Shown in pieces: positions 60,690 to 64,000 of a stretch of 64,000 nt of DNA. Both the position numbers and the translations under genes were made by a program. Below the pieces are notes generated by a model. The model had not been told where the DNA came from. It made no database searches and was given only the letters and a program-made list of their open reading frames with translations. This stretch comes from Isoetes taiwanensis (lineage: Eukaryota > Streptophyta > Lycopodiopsida > Isoetales > Isoetaceae). The number at the start of each line of letters is the position of its first letter. The first letter of the stretch is position 1. The DNA is taken from contig JAJEKV010000114.1 in the NCBI GenBank assembly GCA_021234155.1, positions 2,588,955 to 2,652,954 on the forward strand, read 5' to 3'.

Positions 60690-61185
60690 TATCGGTAACG
60701 CAATTCTCTTCCCCAACTTCGTCTATACATGCTAGAAAATGCATAATTTGAACCTGCACTTTGTTGCCTTGCGTTCAGTGCCTGCACGATAGAAGAATAT
60801 TGACTATAACGGGGTATCCAACCTAAGAGCATGCATATGGCCGCGATAAATTCCGGATATACACGATAGAATGTGCAGGATTTGAACCTGCATTGTTTCA
60901 CCGCGCATTCGATGCCTGCATGATAGAAAGATGCTAGACATAATGACTATAGGATTCCCAATTATATTGTCTTTCCTTTTTTCAACCATGTCATGCAATG
61001 ATAGCCGGTGGGATATGAAACGGGTGGGAGCACCAGATCCAATGGAGTCGACCACCGGCCATGATCGCTTCTAATAACATAGAACATTTCTACCATCCAA
61101 TAATAGTCGATTGGGATTTGAGCTTGGGGGAGGGGGCACCCGCATCCAATAGCCTAACCACAAGACCATTACTGCGATAAGCCTG
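60690..61185 (-). repeat. Cluster of four tRNA-like (SINE head) modules
   Basis: On the minus strand, four related units lie in 500 bases. B-box-like sequences are GCAGGTTCAAATTATGC (about 60745-60762), TGCAGGTTCAAATCCTGCAC (about 60868-60888), CCCGTTTCATATCCC (about 61010-61025) and AAGCTCAAATCCCAA (about 61110-61124). The last is preceded by TGGTCTTGTGGTTAGGC (A-box-like). The two right-hand units share 'catccaat' or 'atccaatgg' middles. None folds into a full tRNA. They look like tandem or nested tRNA-derived SINE heads. Confidence 0.5.
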
Positions 61186-61748
61186 CCTTATAGTTTAATC
61201 ATGCCATCCAATGATAGCCAGTGGGCCTTTCTTATAGTAATGTACATTAAAACGACAACAATCATGCAATGATAGTACAAACCAGTGTGCAAGCATCGTG
61301 GAAATCACAATACGTTGCTTGCAGCTCGGGGAGTTGTTACTTCCTTCCTTGTGAATAGAAAATGAAGCGCACAGCTAGGAGACATCAACTTAAGTGCATC
61401 CAATGGAAGATGAAACCATAATTTTTTACATACATACATATATGTTATGGGTCAACAATGTTTGGATAAATTGATAAATGCCAAGGGGCATGAGGTGGCA
61501 GTCTAAGAGTGGCTCACAAAATCCGGTGTAAAAAATGGTTTACAGGCTTATACGATTTCAATCTGTCGAACCAACAGGTCTCCCATGTTGATTTCCGATT
61601 CCGAAGTGTAATGTGGCCCTGTGGCGCTGCCTGTTTCTCCCACACTAGCTGGAAGATTTGTAAATCTCGCTGTTATGCGGATACAAAATTTTCCAGCCAT
61701 GTCTGTGCGTGCAGTGGTCTTGTCTAAATAATAAATATTGCATGCTGG

Positions 61749-62057
61749 ATGTTGAAGGCGAGGCTGGATGAAGTGACGCATTCTTTGAAAAACAAACATA
61801 GTAGAATAAATTGGGATTCAATGCTTGAAATTCTGCCCGAAAACAACAGGGCAAAGTCCATATTGGAATTTTCTGTAAGAACCCAACATTTTGGGAGTCT
61901 GCGGATGTGCGTACTGTTATTTCTCCATTCTGCTGTTGACTTTCTCCATCAGGGCAACTTTCAAGGCACAAATAAGCTCAGAAGATGTCATTGGTGTGAC
62001 TCTTGCTGTTTAATATGCCACGATGGCAACCATATTGCAGATTACTGCTCTCCATAG
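61749..62057 (+). other. Open frame ending in a CCHC zinc knuckle
   Basis: A 102-codon frame from ATG 61749 whose end reads CLICHDGNHIADYC, a perfect C-x2-C-x4-H-x4-C knuckle typical of nucleic-acid-binding or gag proteins. It is preceded by RRCHWCDSC. The upstream part (DEVTHSLKNKHSRINWDSML) is not recognised. It may be a retroelement gag end, a host exon or chance. The minus-strand frame over the same bases has no motif. Confidence 0.3.
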
Positions 62058-62734
62058 CATATTTAAAATTCCTGAAACTTTACTCCCTTAGTTGGCAAGA
62101 AAATTGCCTAAAGATCTGTAACATTACAAAAGATCTAAGCATGCAAACCTCAGCTTAAAAAACAACATCTTGAGGGAGTTTACCTCACATACTCAAGAAA
62201 CATAATGGGGCCAAAAAAGAACCCGAGAGAAGCTTGCATGAAGCAAATCAACAAAATTTCAGCAATGTGCTTATGCCAACTGCACCCAATCTTGACTAGA
62301 AGCATATATCTGCAAGGAGAAACATACCGCATTAGAAAAAAGGAGGATCTTTTTACACACAGAATGATTAAACGCAGCTTTTTCTATTACTGAGCATGAG
62401 ACATTTTCTTTCATTAAGTGACACCGATTAGAAATGAAACGCATATCAGAGAAAGAAAAGCTTAAAAAATATGAGCAACAACCCTTCTATAAATCACAAA
62501 TAGAAAAAAGCCAAACAAAGATATAGCCCAAATTTCTGGAACTGGCAGCAACCACCTTAACATAGCATCATAACATCTTTGAAATAGAGAGCTCGACTCA
62601 TAGCACAAATATTTGAAACTCAAATTTTAGCATGTCATTAAGAACTAGAATAGATTCTATTATCTAACTCGGCTTTAAAACACATAATGATCCTCTATAG
62701 AGAGTGGCAAGAAATAGCATCGATTTTATACCTA
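62058..62734. other. No gene seen
   Basis: AT-rich spacer, possibly intronic to the SCY1-like gene on the minus strand. No further exons were recognised. Confidence 0.35.
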
Positions 62735-62739
62735 TATGG

Positions 62740-62815
62740 CCTGGCCAGAAAGTTTTAAGGATTCCAGAGATTGTCCGGCGTAATGGTTGGAGTAACCTGG
62801 GTATTCCGTCGTTAG
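62740..62815 (-). other. Possible second SCY1-like exon, degenerate
   Basis: After the exon at 63084-63152 a pseudokinase should continue with a strand like 'sWKLsGFGfAI'. Here the minus strand reads SLESLKLSGQAI, followed by a donor-like AG|GTATAA at about 62740. The match is short and would need a small frame change. Weak. Confidence 0.22.
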
Positions 62816-63083
62816 TGTCTCATAATGACCGAAAAAAAAAAAAAAACTATAATAAAAGATAATACACATACACAAGTAACCACAATATCTGACTGCAAAG
62901 TAGAGTACATAAATGATAATGAAATTTCCCATATGAATTGCTTGTAGCAGCCTGTCCAATGTTAATCGTATATCCAAATGAAGCCAGCTATTATGCTATA
63001 GAAGAAGTGACAAAGACTGCCAACAGTAAAGACACAATGAAGAACAAAACAAAGAAATAAAAGCAACTCTCCAATGAACATAC

Positions 63084-63152
63084 CTCTGGTGATATTGCCC
63101 GATGTATGAGTTGCACATTATTGTGCAGAAAACCAAGACTCTCACCAAGCTC
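63084..63152 (-). CDS. Exon of a SCY1-like (SCYL2-type) pseudokinase
   Basis: A 69-base exon, exactly 23 codons, with a canonical acceptor (tgaatacag) and donor (GTATGT) on the minus strand. It reads ELGESLGFLHNNVQLIHRAI then SPE. This corresponds to the catalytic-loop region of SCY1-like proteins, where the usual HRD becomes HRA(I/V)SPE. SCYL2-type proteins are inactive kinases acting in clathrin-coated vesicle traffic. Neighbouring exons were not found with confidence within 1 kb on either side. It may be part of a gene with long introns extending beyond the window, or a lone exon copy. Family identity from this signature is good; gene integrity is unknown. Confidence 0.6.
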
Positions 63153-63159
63153 CTGTATT

Positions 63160-64000
63160 CACGCAACCACAAATCTGATCATTACGTACTTGCTCTTATA
63201 TCTTGTATCCCACACCAGGGATAACTGCTTCTGTGCTTCTGTGACAAATAATATATGGAATAGCAAAGATCTGAAAGTTATTGACAGATTAAGTCTTCTA
63301 TCAGAAAGAATGAAGGAAGAGAAGAATCGAGTCAAATCTCTCACTTTGTTATAGCGGACCAAACCAAGCGGCCAGAGACTCTATAGCCGCCCAAAATATC
63401 AGAGCAATGATCAGAATCAACACAAGGGTTTCAAAATTAGCACCAGGGGTTTCTACAAAATGCCCAAGAGGGAATTTCAGACGGCACCGAACTCCTAGAC
63501 CTAAAAAATAGGACGTGGCTGGCAGGGTAGATCAAACACAAGGAACAGAGCTAGAAAAACACCAAAAATCTAGGCTTGGAAAAAAAGGCTGCGCCAAGCG
63601 GATCAGCAAGTTGAGAGTACATGCTAACAGGAAAACAGGAAAACAGGGAAGCTCCGACCGCCATGACCATTGCGTTGCGCCAAAGTGCAAAACTGCACTC
63701 GGAGCTCGATTTGAGCCGAGACTAGGTAGCTTGTCGTCAAATCCAAGCTTCAGGGGCACACATGTTTCTTCAGAGGCACGCTAATCTGGCCGCACAATTT
63801 GCCTTTTCGAAGCTCGGATTGCATGATGACGTCACGCACGTTTGATTTATAGTTTTATAGTTTTATATTATTTTTTAAAAGGACAGGTGGCATGCTCACA
63901 TCTTTTCCCTAGCGAAAAAAAATATTAGGTTCAAACAAAAACCTAACTGCTTTATATATGTTTAGATAGTATAAAATGTTTATATACCATAAGAAACTGA
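63160..64000. other. No gene recognised; possible 5' part of SCY1-like gene
   Basis: The minus strand holds a hydrophobic stretch (LVLILIIALIFWAAIESLAA at about 63445-63385) in a frame without other support. A minus frame 63759-63532 has no family match. Upstream exons of the SCY1-like gene should lie here or to the right, but none were recognised. Confidence 0.3.

Overview
The window is nuclear DNA from a large, repeat-rich plant genome. Host genes are few, split by introns and often decayed. Most of the sequence is retroelements: LTR elements, two kinds of LINE, and tRNA-derived SINEs. The host genes I recognise belong to land-plant families: a SPARK-type receptor-like kinase, a BOR boron transporter, a RING-H2 ubiquitin ligase and a SCY1-like pseudokinase. 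The abundance of decayed LINEs with microsatellite tails, plus a Rep-like HUH nuclease relic, suggests a non-flowering vascular plant such as a fern or conifer. That placement is a guess. I see no rRNA, CRISPR or organellar genes.

Layout. 0-9 kb holds host-gene remains: an unidentified exon-like stretch (0.74-1.03 kb); a minus-strand boron transporter pseudogene (2.7-4.8 kb) with a SINE inserted in one exon; and the receptor kinase (5.96-7.80 kb, minus, one frameshift), with a fragment of an HUH-nuclease gene at its 3' end. 9.3-11.5 kb has exon-like segments with good splice sites but no recognised family. 13.0-31.2 kb looks like one very large minus-strand LTR element: LTR-like repeats at 13.0-14.7 and 30.0-31.2 kb, a purine tract and an initiator-Met-like primer site. 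Its interior carries several insertions. One is a 3.75-kb block (16.2-19.9 kb) with two convergent decayed genes, a ParB-like protein (+) and an HUH Rep-like nuclease (-), bracketed by 430-bp direct repeats. Another is a coding-poor LTR element at 24.30-27.65 kb with a perfect 5-bp target duplication.

31.9-34.6 kb is a decayed Ty3/gypsy gag-pol. 35.8-40.1 kb is a long decayed LINE (family A) with endonuclease and reverse transcriptase. 40.3-47.2 kb contains L1-type LINEs with polyA ends. More family A pieces lie at 48.5, 48.9-50.1, 52.9 and 58.0-59.0 kb, and an L1 end at 50.3 kb. The apparently intact RING-H2 gene is at 53.17-53.66 kb. 55.5-57.8 kb is LINE-like debris with a 23-bp perfect hairpin. 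59.3-60.2 kb has a minisatellite and a gag-like remnant. 60.7-61.2 kb has four tRNA-like modules. The right end carries a CCHC zinc-knuckle ORF and one clean SCY1-like exon.

Working genes are probably limited to the RING-H2 ligase and perhaps the receptor kinase. The least conventional region is 15.8-20.4 kb: HUH nuclease, ParB-like partner, long flanking duplication and a strong hairpin. It may be the remains of a poorly described single-strand DNA transposon or viral-like element.
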